A stretch of DNA of 35,961 nucleotides, taken from assembly GCA_030431525.1 (NCBI GenBank), contig JAUIJC010000040.1:1-35961 (forward strand), read 5' to 3'. The translations under genes were made by a program, and so were the position numbers. Shown here piece by piece: positions 16,733 to 25,379 of the stretch. This stretch comes from Bacteroidia bacterium. Its GTDB lineage: Bacteria; Bacteroidota; Bacteroidia; Cytophagales; JAAEPT01. How positions within the stretch are numbered: position 1 is the stretch's first letter; each line of letters starts with the position of its first letter. The notes beneath the pieces are model-generated. The model searched no databases and was not told the DNA's origin. It saw only the letters and a program-made list of their open reading frames with translations.

Positions 16733-19348
16733 ATGAAGAAATCACTCCTTCCTCTTGCCTGTCTTGTCATGGGTCTTTCCTTTTGGCAATGCAGCAGCAA
16801 GAAAAGCTCTAACAACGGTAACAAAGAGACCGCAACTGTGGAAACTCCCGCCGACGCCGCAAACATCGCCGTGGAATGGGAACTTATCCGCAATCAGGAC
16901 AAAGGACAAAACGCCTACAAGGCCCAGTTCATCCTGAAGAACAACCGGAAGGACACCTTGGACAACACCGGCTGGGGACTATATTTCAGCAAGGCGCCGC
17001 ATAAGGTGCTCAAAAGCGACAACAGCATCACCTTCGAGAACATCAACGGTGATTTTTACCGCATCTCCCCTACCAAGGAATTCACGCCTCTCGCCCCTGG
17101 CGACAGCATTCATATTAGGTATTCCTGCGAAAACTGGAACATCAAGGACACCGACGCTCCTGGCGGACTTTTCTTCGTTTTTGACGATGCCGACGATGAG
17201 CCTTTGACAGTTTACGACTACACTGTTCACCCAAGAACAAAGGCCATCCAAAGCCAACGCACTGCGGATGACATCATGCCAGTAACCACGGCGCAATCCC
17301 GCTACGAAAGCAACGAAAAGCTTAGCCTTTTGCCTGCCGACCAAGTGCAGCCAATCGTTCCAACTCCGGTAACGCTGGAAAAAGGTGAGGGAAGTGTTTC
17401 TGTTACTCCAGCATTCACCATCCACTACGGTAAAGGCTTGAAAAATGAGGCCGACCAACTATCAGAAGCTTTCCGCCTAGTATTCGGTAAGCCTTTGCAA
17501 ATGGTAGAAAGCAGCCAGCCATCTCCAACGGCTATCATTCTCCGTCGCAAGGGATTGATGGTTAACGGAAACAGCAAGGAAGCTTATCAACTAAGCATCA
17601 GCAAAGAAAATGGTATCGCCATTTTGGGTAGCGACCCTGCAGGCGTTTTCTACGGCATCCAAAGCTTAAAAGCCCTCCTTCCAATCAAGGCTTGGGCAGG
17701 AAGCCAGGAAAGCGTAGAAATTCCTTCCATCAAAATTGAGGACGCTCCACGTTTTGCTTACCGCGGTATGCACTTGGATGTTGCCCGTAACTTCCAGACC
17801 AAGGAATCTGTACTTCAGCTCTTGGACTTGATGTCTTTCTACAAACTCAACAAGTTCCACTTCCACATCACCGATGATGAAGGTTGGCGTTTGGCCATTG
17901 AGGAATTGCCTGAATTGACTGAGATTGGCAGCAAGCGTGGTTACACCAAAGACGAGAAAGACCAACTCATGCCATGCTACAACGCTGGTGTCTTCTCTGA
18001 ATCAACTGGAAGCGGTCATTATTCTCGTGAGGATTTCATTGAAATCTTGCAGTATGCTAACGCTCGCCACATCGAGGTAATCCCTGAAATTGACTTGCCT
18101 GGCCACGCCCGTGCTGCCATCAAAGCGATGGAAGTGCGTTACGACCGTCTTTCTGCTGCTGGAAAAATGGAAGAGGCAAACAAGTACCGTTTGATTGACC
18201 CACAAGACAAATCAGAATACCTGTCTGTTCAAAAGTACAATGACAACGTTATCTGCGTTTGTAAGCCAACTGTTTACAACTTTTTGGAAACAGTGGTTAA
18301 CGATGTAGTGGAAATGTACGACGAGGCTGGCGTAGAGCTTGCCGCCATCCACACTGGTGGTGATGAAGTACCGAAAGGCGTTTGGGAAAAATCCCCGATT
18401 TGTGAGGACCTATTGAAAACAGAGAAAGACCTTACCACCGAAGGTCTTCAAACCTACTTCGTAAAACGTTTCCAAGGCATCTTGGCTCAACACGACTTGG
18501 TGACAGGTGGTTGGGAAGAAGTTGGTCTTGAGCGTAACGCTGAAGGTCACTATGGCAAGGTGAACCCAGACTTCGTGGACGCTAATGTTCGTCCATACAT
18601 CTGGAACAACGTATGGGGCTGGGGCGATGAGGACCGTGGCTACAAATTGGCCAACGCTGGTTACAACATCGTCCTTTGTAACGCCACCAACTTGTACTTT
18701 GACCTTTCCTATAACAAGGATCCAGACGAGCCGGGCTACTACTGGGCTGGTTTCAGCAACACGCGCTTGGCTTATGAGTTCATCCCAATGGACCTCTTCA
18801 AAAACGCGAATGTGAACCGAATGGGTCAACCTTTGAACCAAGAGGATTTTGCCAACAAAACACGTTTGACCGCAGAGGGTCGCAAGCACGTTTTGGGTAT
18901 CCAAGGGCAACTCTGGAGTGAAACCGTTCACGGACAAGACATGATGGAGTACTCCACCTTCCCTAAACTTCTTGGATTGGCGGAAAGGGCTTGGGCCGTG
19001 CAACCAGAGTGGGCAACCATCGAAGACCAAAAGGAACGTGAGCAAGCTATCGAAAAATCTTGGAATGGATTTGCGAACACCTTAGGTCAGCGCGACCTGC
19101 ACCGCCTTGGCTATTGGGGAATTAACTATCGTCTCCCTAAACCAGGCGCTATCGTAGAAAACGGTGAGCTAAAAGCCAATACATCATTCCCAGGCTTGTC
19201 TGTTCACTACGCCAAGAAGGAAAAGGATTTTGACGAAAAGGCTGAGGTTTTGAAGGCTGGCACCAAAGTGAAAGAAAACAAGGACGCCTACCTAAAAACC
19301 AAGGACAATGCTAATCACGAGAGCAAACTTTCCGTGGTACACCATTGA
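16733..19348 (+). CDS. Beta-N-acetylhexosaminidase, GH20, probable lipoprotein
   Basis: Hydrolyses terminal beta-linked N-acetylhexosamine, as in chitin oligosaccharides or glycoconjugates. The 871-residue protein starts with a lipoprotein-type signal (MKKSLLPLACLVMGLSFWQC) and should be membrane-anchored at about C20. Domains in order: a CHB_HEX-like carbohydrate-binding domain (about 48-180, VEWELIRNQDKGQNAYKAQF), a GH20b-like domain (about 205-335) and a GH20 catalytic barrel (about 340-790, FAYRGMHLDVARNF). The catalytic pair is D544-E545 in HTGGDEVPKG, and FHFHITDDEGWRL is also typical. It is followed by a terminator. The catalytic half appears richer in GCT, CGT and ACT codons than the N-terminal third, a pattern also seen in the aspartate aminotransferase gene and suggestive of high expression. 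Confidence 0.95.
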   Translation: MKKSLLPLACLVMGLSFWQCSSKKSSNNGNKETATVETPADAANIAVEWELIRNQDKGQNAYKAQFILKNNRKDTLDNTGWGLYFSKAPHKVLKSDNSITFENINGDFYRISPTKEFTPLAPGDSIHIRYSCENWNIKDTDAPGGLFFVFDDADDEPLTVYDYTVHPRTKAIQSQRTADDIMPVTTAQSRYESNEKLSLLPADQVQPIVPTPVTLEKGEGSVSVTPAFTIHYGKGLKNEADQLSEAFRLVFGKPLQMVESSQPSPTAIILRRKGLMVNGNSKEAYQLSISKENGIAILGSDPAGVFYGIQSLKALLPIKAWAGSQESVEIPSIKIEDAPRFAYRGMHLDVARNFQTKESVLQLLDLMSFYKLNKFHFHITDDEGWRLAIEELPELTEIGSKRGYTKDEKDQLMPCYNAGVFSESTGSGHYSREDFIEILQYANARHIEVIPEIDLPGHARAAIKAMEVRYDRLSAAGKMEEANKYRLIDPQDKSEYLSVQKYNDNVICVCKPTVYNFLETVVNDVVEMYDEAGVELAAIHTGGDEVPKGVWEKSPICEDLLKTEKDLTTEGLQTYFVKRFQGILAQHDLVTGGWEEVGLERNAEGHYGKVNPDFVDANVRPYIWNNVWGWGDEDRGYKLANAGYNIVLCNATNLYFDLSYNKDPDEPGYYWAGFSNTRLAYEFIPMDLFKNANVNRMGQPLNQEDFANKTRLTAEGRKHVLGIQGQLWSETVHGQDMMEYSTFPKLLGLAERAWAVQPEWATIEDQKEREQAIEKSWNGFANTLGQRDLHRLGYWGINYRLPKPGAIVENGELKANTSFPGLSVHYAKKEKDFDEKAEVLKAGTKVKENKDAYLKTKDNANHESKLSVVHH

Positions 19349-19370
19349 TTCCAATCCTATTGAAACCTAT

Positions 19371-19402
19371 TCCCCTCGGCCTTTGGTCGGGGGGATTTTT
19401 TT
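19371..19402 (+). terminator. Intrinsic terminator after the GH20 gene
   Basis: TCCCCTCGGCC and GGTCGGGGGGA form an imperfect GC-rich stem with a TTT loop, followed by a long T-run (19396-19402). Confidence 0.85.
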
Positions 19403-19657
19403 GCTCAAGACCTAAAACAATCCCAATTCATCAGACTTAAAGAACAAATGATTGGATTTTCCCAATACAGGATACTAAAAGAGAAAACTACTCCCTACAT
19501 TCGCATAACCTTTTGAATGCAAGGAGGGTACAAAACAATAAGTTGTTTTTTTAAAAACATCCTCTTCAACCGACAACAATGGATTTGCATTCTTTTGATG
19601 GTTCAACCAGATCCAACATTTTTCCAGGAACGTACATTGAAAATCAAATTGGAAAGT
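19403..19657 (+). promoter_or_regulatory. Upstream region of the LamG gene
   Basis: This 255-bp stretch lies between the GH20 terminator and the chosen LamG start. A -7-like TACATTCG is at 19496-19503 (one mismatch to TAnnTTTG), with no clear -33 element. The downstream reading frame is open from an ATG at 19517, but the intervening residues look non-coding. I see no other structure here. Confidence 0.3.
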
Positions 19658-20491
19658 ATGCTAAGAGGATTACTCATTCTATTTATTGGCCTAATTGGCA
19701 CCACCTTGAGTTTTGCCCAGCAATATGAAACTGGCTACTCGCTGGGGTTTGATGGTAAAGATGACTTCATTCAACTAAATCGACCATTGGTCATCGACTC
19801 ATCCAGTGCCACCATCGAGCTTTGGATGCAAGTACCACAGGTAACTCCTGGGGTTCTTGGAAGCAATGACCGTGTAGGGATCATTGTAGGAAACTATGCC
19901 CCACGGGACAAGAACACCTACAACTTGGAAATCTACAAGAACGGAAAAGCCCATATCTTCTGGGCCCAAGGGGAAATCAATGCCTTCGGGAATACGGACC
20001 TCAGGGACGGTGCTTGGCACCACTTGGCTTTTGTACGGGATAAGGAAAACAACAAGTTCTTCTTCTACATTGATGGAAGGCTCGACTTGGAAGTGAACTC
20101 TGCAGGCCGTGACCTGAAAAATGCAAAAGCCCCTCGCATCGGTGGCGACCTCAGGAATGGTACTGGCGGCCCAAGCCTACATGGCCAGATGGATGACTTC
20201 AGGGTTTGGAACATTCCACTGAAGAAAAAGCAGCTCATGTTCACCATGGAGAACCTTATCACGGAAAGCCATAACGACTATGAGCACTTCATCACCTATT
20301 TCAATTTTGATGCGCATGGCGGCTATCTGGCTGATAACCGAGGCACAAACAACGGTGAGCTCATGCACTTCTTGAAGGTGAAGAAGAGCGAGGAGGAAGA
20401 CCCTCAAGAAGAATTGCCAGTCGCTCATAAGAAAAATGCTCCGGCCTTACCCGAGGATCAAAGTTCCAAAGTATCCTCAACAGAACAATAA
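19658..20491 (+). CDS. Exported LamG-like (concanavalin A-fold) domain protein
   Basis: From the ATG at 19658 the product is 277 residues with a signal peptide (MLRGLLILFIGLIGTTLSFA). Residues 25-215 form a LamG/Laminin_G_3-type jelly roll: SLGFDGKDDFIQLNRP, TIELWMQVPQ, GAWHHLAFVRDKENNKFFFYIDGRL and GQMDDFRVWNIPL are the standard landmarks. Such domains often bind sugars, but no ligand is evident. The tail (about 240-277) is rich in Glu, Lys, Pro and Ala and lacks a T9SS sorting domain, so the protein is probably periplasmic or loosely surface-associated. The alternative ATG at 19517 would bury the signal peptide behind 47 unlikely residues. A strong terminator follows at once. Confidence 0.87.
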   Translation: MLRGLLILFIGLIGTTLSFAQQYETGYSLGFDGKDDFIQLNRPLVIDSSSATIELWMQVPQVTPGVLGSNDRVGIIVGNYAPRDKNTYNLEIYKNGKAHIFWAQGEINAFGNTDLRDGAWHHLAFVRDKENNKFFFYIDGRLDLEVNSAGRDLKNAKAPRIGGDLRNGTGGPSLHGQMDDFRVWNIPLKKKQLMFTMENLITESHNDYEHFITYFNFDAHGGYLADNRGTNNGELMHFLKVKKSEEEDPQEELPVAHKKNAPALPEDQSSKVSSTEQ

Positions 20492-20496
20492 GCACT

Positions 20497-20532
20497 GCGC
20501 CACCCATGAAAATGGGTGGCGCTCATTTTTTT
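20497..20532 (+). terminator. Intrinsic terminator after the LamG gene
   Basis: A perfect 11-bp stem GCGCCACCCAT/ATGGGTGGCGC with a GAAA loop (20497-20522) is followed by seven T residues (20526-20532). There is no T-run on the other strand, so it serves the + strand only. Confidence 0.92.
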
Positions 20533-21349
20533 AACGGAGCTGAAAATGAATGTGATCGTCATGCCGAACAGCGTGGCATCCATGAAATCTCACTTTTCCC
20601 ACTGCAGAAAGCCCAAGTCTATTCCTCAAATGAGGCTCAATAAATATCTTTTGGACTTGGGCTTTTTGAGCTAACAAACGGATTAATGCACCAGTCCGTT
20701 TTTCATCGAATTTCAAGTGTCCTTTCTTACGGTTTGTGGCAAACCATCCCGTCATTCCGTATTGAAAAGCCCCTCTTTTTCTGCATTGCTCAGCAGTATT
20801 CACCTCAGCTGAACGAGGCTCCTCAAAACCTCCATAGCCCAAATAGGTCAGCGCCTCACCATTCACCTCTTTCTCGGATTCTGTGTAGAAAAAAGCCAGA
20901 TCAAGTTTCTTACCGTCATTATGACTCCAGTGAGGCAACAGCGGAAAGCCATTGACAAAAGGAAAATTCCCATCCAGATAGGAGACAATCGCATCTGGGT
21001 GTTTTTTACGGAGCTCCGTCGCACATTGAAAAAGGACCTCTCTAACCTCAGATCGAACATAATGACGGTTCATCACACAAGTCAAAATCGCCAACGGCTC
21101 TACCCCTTTTTCTTGGATTAGCGGCAATGGCACCCTTCCAGTTATTCGAGCCAATAAGGGAATTAGGGTAAAAGACGCCAGTAAATAAACCCCAAGAAAA
21201 AAAGACAGGTTTGCCACAGGTCTTTTCCAACCTGAAAACCAACCTTTTACCTTTTTATAAAGAGGAATGCACAGCAAATAAATAACCCCGCCCACTTGTG
21301 TGAGCAGGGTCAATAGAACAAAAACGACTATTCTGAAAAATATCATCAT
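20531..21349 (-). CDS. Membrane-anchored putative zinc metallopeptidase of the LAS (M15/M74-like) type
   Basis: No named family is recognised over the full length. The 272-residue product has two hydrophobic N-terminal segments (about residues 4-30 and 47-68). The soluble part carries residues that resemble the zinc site of LAS peptidases such as MepA: H143 and D150 in HNDGKKLD (the pattern HxxGxxxD) and H266-I-H268 in RHDDHIHFQL, plus VQKIFIEPHLRNRL (234-247), which resembles the segment preceding the last ligand in that family. This suggests a periplasm-facing peptidoglycan endo- or carboxypeptidase held at the inner membrane. The motif match is seen; the activity is inferred. It lies 23 bp downstream of the EamA transporter gene and is probably co-transcribed with it. 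Confidence 0.65.
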   Translation of the reverse strand: MMIFFRIVVFVLLTLLTQVGGVIYLLCIPLYKKVKGWFSGWKRPVANLSFFLGVYLLASFTLIPLLARITGRVPLPLIQEKGVEPLAILTCVMNRHYVRSEVREVLFQCATELRKKHPDAIVSYLDGNFPFVNGFPLLPHWSHNDGKKLDLAFFYTESEKEVNGEALTYLGYGGFEEPRSAEVNTAEQCRKRGAFQYGMTGWFATNRKKGHLKFDEKRTGALIRLLAQKAQVQKIFIEPHLRNRLGLSAVGKVRFHGCHAVRHDDHIHFQLR

Positions 21350-21372
21350 GGGTCATGGAGCGATTTAACTCA

Positions 21373-22296
21373 TCACTTCTTCAAACTTACCCAAACCACT
21401 CCAATAATCACCAACACCGCCCCTATCACCTGATTCAACAACAAGGTTTCCCCTAAGAAAATAATGGACAAGCTTATGGTGGAGACAGGCCCCAAGCTCC
21501 CAACAATCGACACTGTTGGGGCACCCAATCGTCGGATTGCCTCAGAAATGATGTAGGCAGGAATTACCGTGGCAATGATAGCCATCGCCAAGGCATAACC
21601 ATACACTGGCATCGGCAAACCAAATACCGACATTTCGGAGAACACAAGATGGTGAACAATGACACAAATTGACGACACAACCATCGCATAGGTCGTAAAC
21701 CTCACTGTCCCCATTTTACCCACCATTTCTCCGCTCCCCATCAAATAGAAGGCATAGGTCAAGGCGCTACAGAAAATCAGCACTGACCCCAACCAAAACC
21801 CATCTTCCGAAGGAGATGTTTCGGTAATTCGGTTCCCGAAAATGACCACCATGCCCAAATAGGTCAGCCCAATGGCCACCAATTGTTGGCGGCGTATCCG
21901 CTTGCCCAAAATCACTGCCGAAAGCACCACCACCAAGGTGGGATACACAAAGAGAATCAACCGCTCCAAACTCGCTGAGATCAAGGTCAAGCCCTTGAAA
22001 TCAAAATAGCTGGCCATGTAATAGCCCACAAAGCCCAAACCAATCATGGTCAAGTGGTCCTTCCATTTCAACGTATAGGGTTCTTCTTGAAATGTTCGTC
22101 TACCTTTCAGCCAACCAACCAAAAGGAACACTGGCAAAGCAAAGAGCATCCTCAACAACAACAGGCTGACAGGGTCCACCCCGTAGCCATAAGCCAACTT
22201 TACCATTACCGCCTTGGTCGAAAACATCAACACACCAGTAGCCGCCAATAAGATGGCAGCTACCTTGGGCCCACTGGAATCATTTGAAGGTTCCAT
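21373..22296 (-). CDS. EamA/DMT-family transporter
   Basis: A 307-residue inner-membrane protein with about ten hydrophobic helices in two similar halves, the plan of the drug/metabolite transporter (EamA) superfamily. The first half begins AAILLAATGVLMFSTKAVMVKL and the second GFWLGSVLIFCSALTYAFYLMG. The repeat end motifs SLERLILFVYPTLVVVLSAVILGKRI and IVGSLGPVSTISLSIIFLGETLLLNQVIGAVLVIIGV are clear. Substrate is unknown; relatives export amino acids, nucleosides or other small metabolites. The ATG at 22296 is preceded at 24 bp by the terminator of an upstream RNA gene, so a promoter must lie in a very short gap or transcription must read through. Confidence 0.9.
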   Translation of the reverse strand: MEPSNDSSGPKVAAILLAATGVLMFSTKAVMVKLAYGYGVDPVSLLLLRMLFALPVFLLVGWLKGRRTFQEEPYTLKWKDHLTMIGLGFVGYYMASYFDFKGLTLISASLERLILFVYPTLVVVLSAVILGKRIRRQQLVAIGLTYLGMVVIFGNRITETSPSEDGFWLGSVLIFCSALTYAFYLMGSGEMVGKMGTVRFTTYAMVVSSICVIVHHLVFSEMSVFGLPMPVYGYALAMAIIATVIPAYIISEAIRRLGAPTVSIVGSLGPVSTISLSIIFLGETLLLNQVIGAVLVIIGVVWVSLKK

Positions 22297-22319
22297 TTCT
22301 CACATTTGACACATTAAAC

Positions 22320-22366
22320 AAAAAAACCGAAGCCCCTTGAACGGATGGTTCAAGAGGCTTCGGTTT
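22320..22366 (-). terminator. Intrinsic terminator of the minus-strand RNA gene
   Basis: On the minus strand a 19-nt arm AAACCGAAGCCTCTTGAAC pairs with GTTCAAGGGGCTTCGGTTT (plus 22324-22366, one G-T pair), followed by a seven-T run (complement of 22320-22326). No T-run exists on the plus side. It is placed 18 nt beyond the structured RNA, not next to a protein-coding stop codon. Confidence 0.9.
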
Positions 22367-22383
22367 AGAATAAATATCCTATT

Positions 22384-22487
22384 GGATGATGCAATTGCGC
22401 TACATACCACTACCGTGAAGCCCCTCGAATCGGAAGACGAGAGCCCTGTGCCAACGGAGAATAATATGTAGTGATTGCTTAATCATT
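22384..22487 (-). ncRNA. Candidate structured non-coding RNA, 6S-like
   Basis: The 271-bp gap between the cytochrome peroxidase and the EamA gene holds a self-complementary unit. On the minus strand, ATGAT, GCAAT and CTACATA at the 5' side pair in order with TATGTAG, ATTGC and ATCAT at the 3' side; between them is a central open region, then CCGT/ACGG and a terminal CTCTCG/CGAGGG hairpin. A long closing stem, a central bubble and a terminal hairpin in about 105 nt resemble the short 6S RNA type described for Bacteroidetes (6S-Flavo). A perfect -7 element (22492-22499) lies just upstream and a strong terminator just downstream. If it is 6S RNA it would bind the main RNA polymerase holoenzyme. 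The structure was folded by eye. Confidence 0.6.
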
Positions 22488-22491
22488 TCAA

Positions 22492-22499
22492 CAAACTTA
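22492..22499 (-). promoter_or_regulatory. -7 promoter element for the non-coding RNA
   Basis: Minus-strand TAAGTTTG matches the Bacteroidota -7 consensus TAnnTTTG exactly and predicts a start near 22485-22487. A weak TTGG lies about 22 nt upstream in place of the -33 TTTG. Confidence 0.6.
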
Positions 22500-22567
22500 C
22501 GAAAAGGTTCTAAACGGCCACCCAAGCTCAAACGCTTTTTTACAAAAGGCGACCATTAAAACCAGTA

Positions 22568-23920
22568 CTAAGGAAGAGGTTTTTCGCCATCACAGCCCAT
22601 ATCTCGTTTTGACACTTCATCATTGACGGGGAAACAATTCCCAGAAATCACAGAGGCTGGGGTGTAACGAGAGAGGTTCGGATCATAGAGCCCGACTTTG
22701 ATGAACTCCACCAACATTGACTGTTCCAATCCTGTCAAATTTAACGGTGTGAAATTCGGCGCCAATCGCTCTTTGGGGACATTTGGATTCTCAGGCACCC
22801 CTTTACTTTTGTAAGCAATTATTTCTTCAAGGGTCATGCTTGCTCCATGCCCACACATTGGAGCATCATCCAAATTATAAAGCTGAGGCACCTTAAACTT
22901 GTAATCATCTTCTGGCTTTCCTGTAAAACCTCCCCTTCCCTTTCGAGTGGCCTCATCCACTTCGCCTACCATCTCCCCAATATCCAAGTCATGAAGACCT
23001 ATCGCATGAAATTCCATTGAGTTCAATGCTGGTCCTGTATGACACTGCACGCAACCTGCATCACCAAAAAACAACATAGCACCAGCCTTTTGTCGCTCTG
23101 TCAATGCCGAGTTATCTCCTCGAAGCCATCGCTGAAAAGGGCTTTGATTCGTCAGCACCGTCCGCTCATAAGCAGCAATCGCCAAACCTACACCTTCATT
23201 GGAATACCTTCTATACTCGGGCAAATCAGGGAATGCTTCATCCATCAATGTCCTATACTCTGGGTATTTCTCAAAGAAGTATTCATCAACGGTCATCCGA
23301 TGAACATCAAGTCCTGTAATTGCCTGAGATTCGGCTCCTTCATAACCTAAATAATTGACATTCAAATGACTGGCAGTAGACCACTGTGCTTCAGTACCTA
23401 AGTTTGGTCCAACACCACCTAACTCCCCACTCCACAGTACAACCTCTTGATAAGCGATATTTGCTACAGAAGGAGGACGACGGAAAAGTATGTCCATCTG
23501 CTCAGTATAATAGGCTGGATTTGGCCTGCGTCCCTCACCAGCTACACCATAGCCTTGACCTCCTTCCGATATTCCCTGCCTAATTCCAGAGAAGAAACTA
23601 ACATCCGCATGATGGCAACTCGCGCAAGAATAAGTGCCTTGGCCAATTGTCAAAACAGCATCATCCGCCAAACCTGTTTCATGGAAAAGCATCTTGCCCA
23701 AAGCAACCTTCTCTTTGGTTAGCGGATTGTTGGGGTCCTGTGGAATTTCAGACAAATCCCTGCCATCGGGCAAAAGGAAATAATCCATACTCCCCGTTTG
23801 GGAAGCTTCCCGCAATTGCTGATTCAAGCGATTATCCCACTCTGTGGTTGAATCGTCACGAGAACAGGCAGCTAAACTAACCAGCAAACTCGCCCAAAGA
23901 ATTACGGTTGTGAACTTCAT
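22568..23920 (-). CDS. Di-haem cytochrome c peroxidase family lipoprotein
   Basis: A 450-residue protein of the bacterial di-haem CcpA/MauG family, which reduces hydrogen peroxide with electrons from cytochromes or oxidises other substrates. The signal MKFTTVILWASLLVSLAAC ends in a lipobox with C19, so it should be a periplasmic-side or outer-membrane lipoprotein. Haem-binding motifs are C99-ASC-H103 and C290-VQC-H294. The N-terminal haem domain starts with the typical PLTKEKVALGKMLFHETGLA, and ALNSMEFHAIGLHDL and KFKVPQLYNLDDAPMCGHGASMTLEEIIAYKSKG are also family-like. It lies 66 bp downstream of the amino-acid permease gene on the same strand. The ncRNA gene follows it without a visible terminator of its own. 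Confidence 0.93.
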   Translation of the reverse strand: MKFTTVILWASLLVSLAACSRDDSTTEWDNRLNQQLREASQTGSMDYFLLPDGRDLSEIPQDPNNPLTKEKVALGKMLFHETGLADDAVLTIGQGTYSCASCHHADVSFFSGIRQGISEGGQGYGVAGEGRRPNPAYYTEQMDILFRRPPSVANIAYQEVVLWSGELGGVGPNLGTEAQWSTASHLNVNYLGYEGAESQAITGLDVHRMTVDEYFFEKYPEYRTLMDEAFPDLPEYRRYSNEGVGLAIAAYERTVLTNQSPFQRWLRGDNSALTERQKAGAMLFFGDAGCVQCHTGPALNSMEFHAIGLHDLDIGEMVGEVDEATRKGRGGFTGKPEDDYKFKVPQLYNLDDAPMCGHGASMTLEEIIAYKSKGVPENPNVPKERLAPNFTPLNLTGLEQSMLVEFIKVGLYDPNLSRYTPASVISGNCFPVNDEVSKRDMGCDGEKPLP

Positions 23921-23986
23921 AAATCCTTTTAGTTATACGCTTATTATTACGCAGCCAAAAGGATTAGGGTTAGCCACTTTATTACA

Positions 23987-25279
23987 TCATAGGGTCTGTA
24001 TTTTTCGCTTGAAGAATTTGGAATACCCCCATTCAAACAATAGCGAGAAAGCCAACATGGATAAGAAAATATACACGGCATTAGAGTTTTCTCGCCATGT
24101 ATTCACTAAAAGGACAACAAGGGAAATCAGACACAATAAGGCACCAATACCCGTGATAACCCGATTTGCCCCTATTTTTTCTCCAAACTTGAAAGCCGCT
24201 GCATTCACCACCGCAAATACCAATAGAAACCCAGCACTCCCCATAATGGCTATAGACTCCAAATCCACAAGATTAGCCAGCAAAAGCGATAAAAACGTCG
24301 TCAAAAGCACAGCACCCAAAGGTCGGTTCCACGCACTTTTTTCCAAAACCTCAGGCAATTCTCCATCCTTGGCCAAGTAAAAGCCAAGCCGAGCATTTCC
24401 ATAAATCGTGGCATTGATGGCCGAAAAGGTTGCCAACAGGGCAGAAATAGCAACTACGGTAAACCCTACTTTTCCTAAACTGGGTTTGGCCGCCTCCGCC
24501 AAGGCATAATCCTTTGATTGCAAAATCACCTCAGGCGACACAGAACCCACCGTTACCACTGCGACCAACACATAAAGCACCACCACGAAAACCACACAAC
24601 CAATAAATGCCGAAGGAAGCGTTTGGGATGGTTTCCTGACATCCTCAGCGGCATTGGCGATTAACTCAAAACCTTCATAGGCTACGAATATCACCATCCC
24701 CCCAGCCACCAAAGCCAACGGACTTTCCCAATGACTCGGCTGAAAATGACTGAAATCAACATTTGACCAACCTGCTATAATAACTACTGTCAACAACAAA
24801 AGTTTAATCACTACAATGGCCGTCTCGGATTTACTAATCAATGCTGCATTCATCAGGTTAATGGCTGCAGGCAATACAATGGCCACACTTATTAATGCAT
24901 GCCCCAACCATGAAGGTGCGTCACTATGGAAAAAGGTTTGGGCATAAGAGCCAAATGCCGAAGCGTAGAGCGCAATGGTCACCAAATAACTTAACCACAA
25001 CAGCAAATTGAGGGCACCAGTGATATAACTCACCCCAAAGGCCTTATCCACAAAAACCACCGTGCCTCCAGAGGACGGAAACCTCACCGACAAGCGTGCA
25101 TAGGAATAGGCTGTGATAAGCGCAATTATTCCCGAAAAGAGAAAGGCCATGGGCGTACCTCCTCCTGCCAAACTGACCGCTGTTCCCAATACAGCAAAGA
25201 TTCCACCCCCAACCATTCCTCCGACACCAATGGCCATAGCGCCAAATAACCCTATTTTTCCCTTTTCTGATTTATCCAT
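23987..25279 (-). CDS. APC-family amino-acid permease
   Basis: A 430-residue inner-membrane transporter with about twelve hydrophobic helices. The first helix carries the glycine-rich binding loop AMAIGVGGMVGGGIFAVLG that defines the amino acid-polyamine-organocation superfamily. Helix 6 (GGMVIFVAYEGFELIANAAEDVRKPSQTLPSAF) is also typical, including the conserved E-x-x-x-P stretch. The substrate cannot be read from sequence. It is transcribed divergently from the thioesterase gene with 100 bp between them; no clear -7 element was found on its own strand. The cytochrome peroxidase gene follows 66 bp later. Confidence 0.92.
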   Translation of the reverse strand: MDKSEKGKIGLFGAMAIGVGGMVGGGIFAVLGTAVSLAGGGTPMAFLFSGIIALITAYSYARLSVRFPSSGGTVVFVDKAFGVSYITGALNLLLWLSYLVTIALYASAFGSYAQTFFHSDAPSWLGHALISVAIVLPAAINLMNAALISKSETAIVVIKLLLLTVVIIAGWSNVDFSHFQPSHWESPLALVAGGMVIFVAYEGFELIANAAEDVRKPSQTLPSAFIGCVVFVVVLYVLVAVVTVGSVSPEVILQSKDYALAEAAKPSLGKVGFTVVAISALLATFSAINATIYGNARLGFYLAKDGELPEVLEKSAWNRPLGAVLLTTFLSLLLANLVDLESIAIMGSAGFLLVFAVVNAAAFKFGEKIGANRVITGIGALLCLISLVVLLVNTWRENSNAVYIFLSMLAFSLLFEWGYSKFFKRKIQTL

Positions 25280-25327
25280 TCAAAAACCGTTTAATGGTAT
25301 TTCTATGTTATACGGGACAGGATTCAC

Positions 25328-25335
25328 TAATTTTG
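25328..25335 (+). promoter_or_regulatory. -7 promoter element for the thioesterase gene
   Basis: TAATTTTG matches TAnnTTTG exactly, 45 nt upstream of the GTG start. No clear TTTG is seen at the -33 distance. Confidence 0.55.
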
Positions 25336-25379
25336 TAGTTGCAATCAAAGGCGATTCGCTCGCCTAAATCCTCTCTGTC

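Noticed and set aside
22384-22487. A tRNA gene
   Set aside because: No cloverleaf, no T-arm GGTTCGAAT-type sequence and no CCA; the pairing is a single long interrupted rod.
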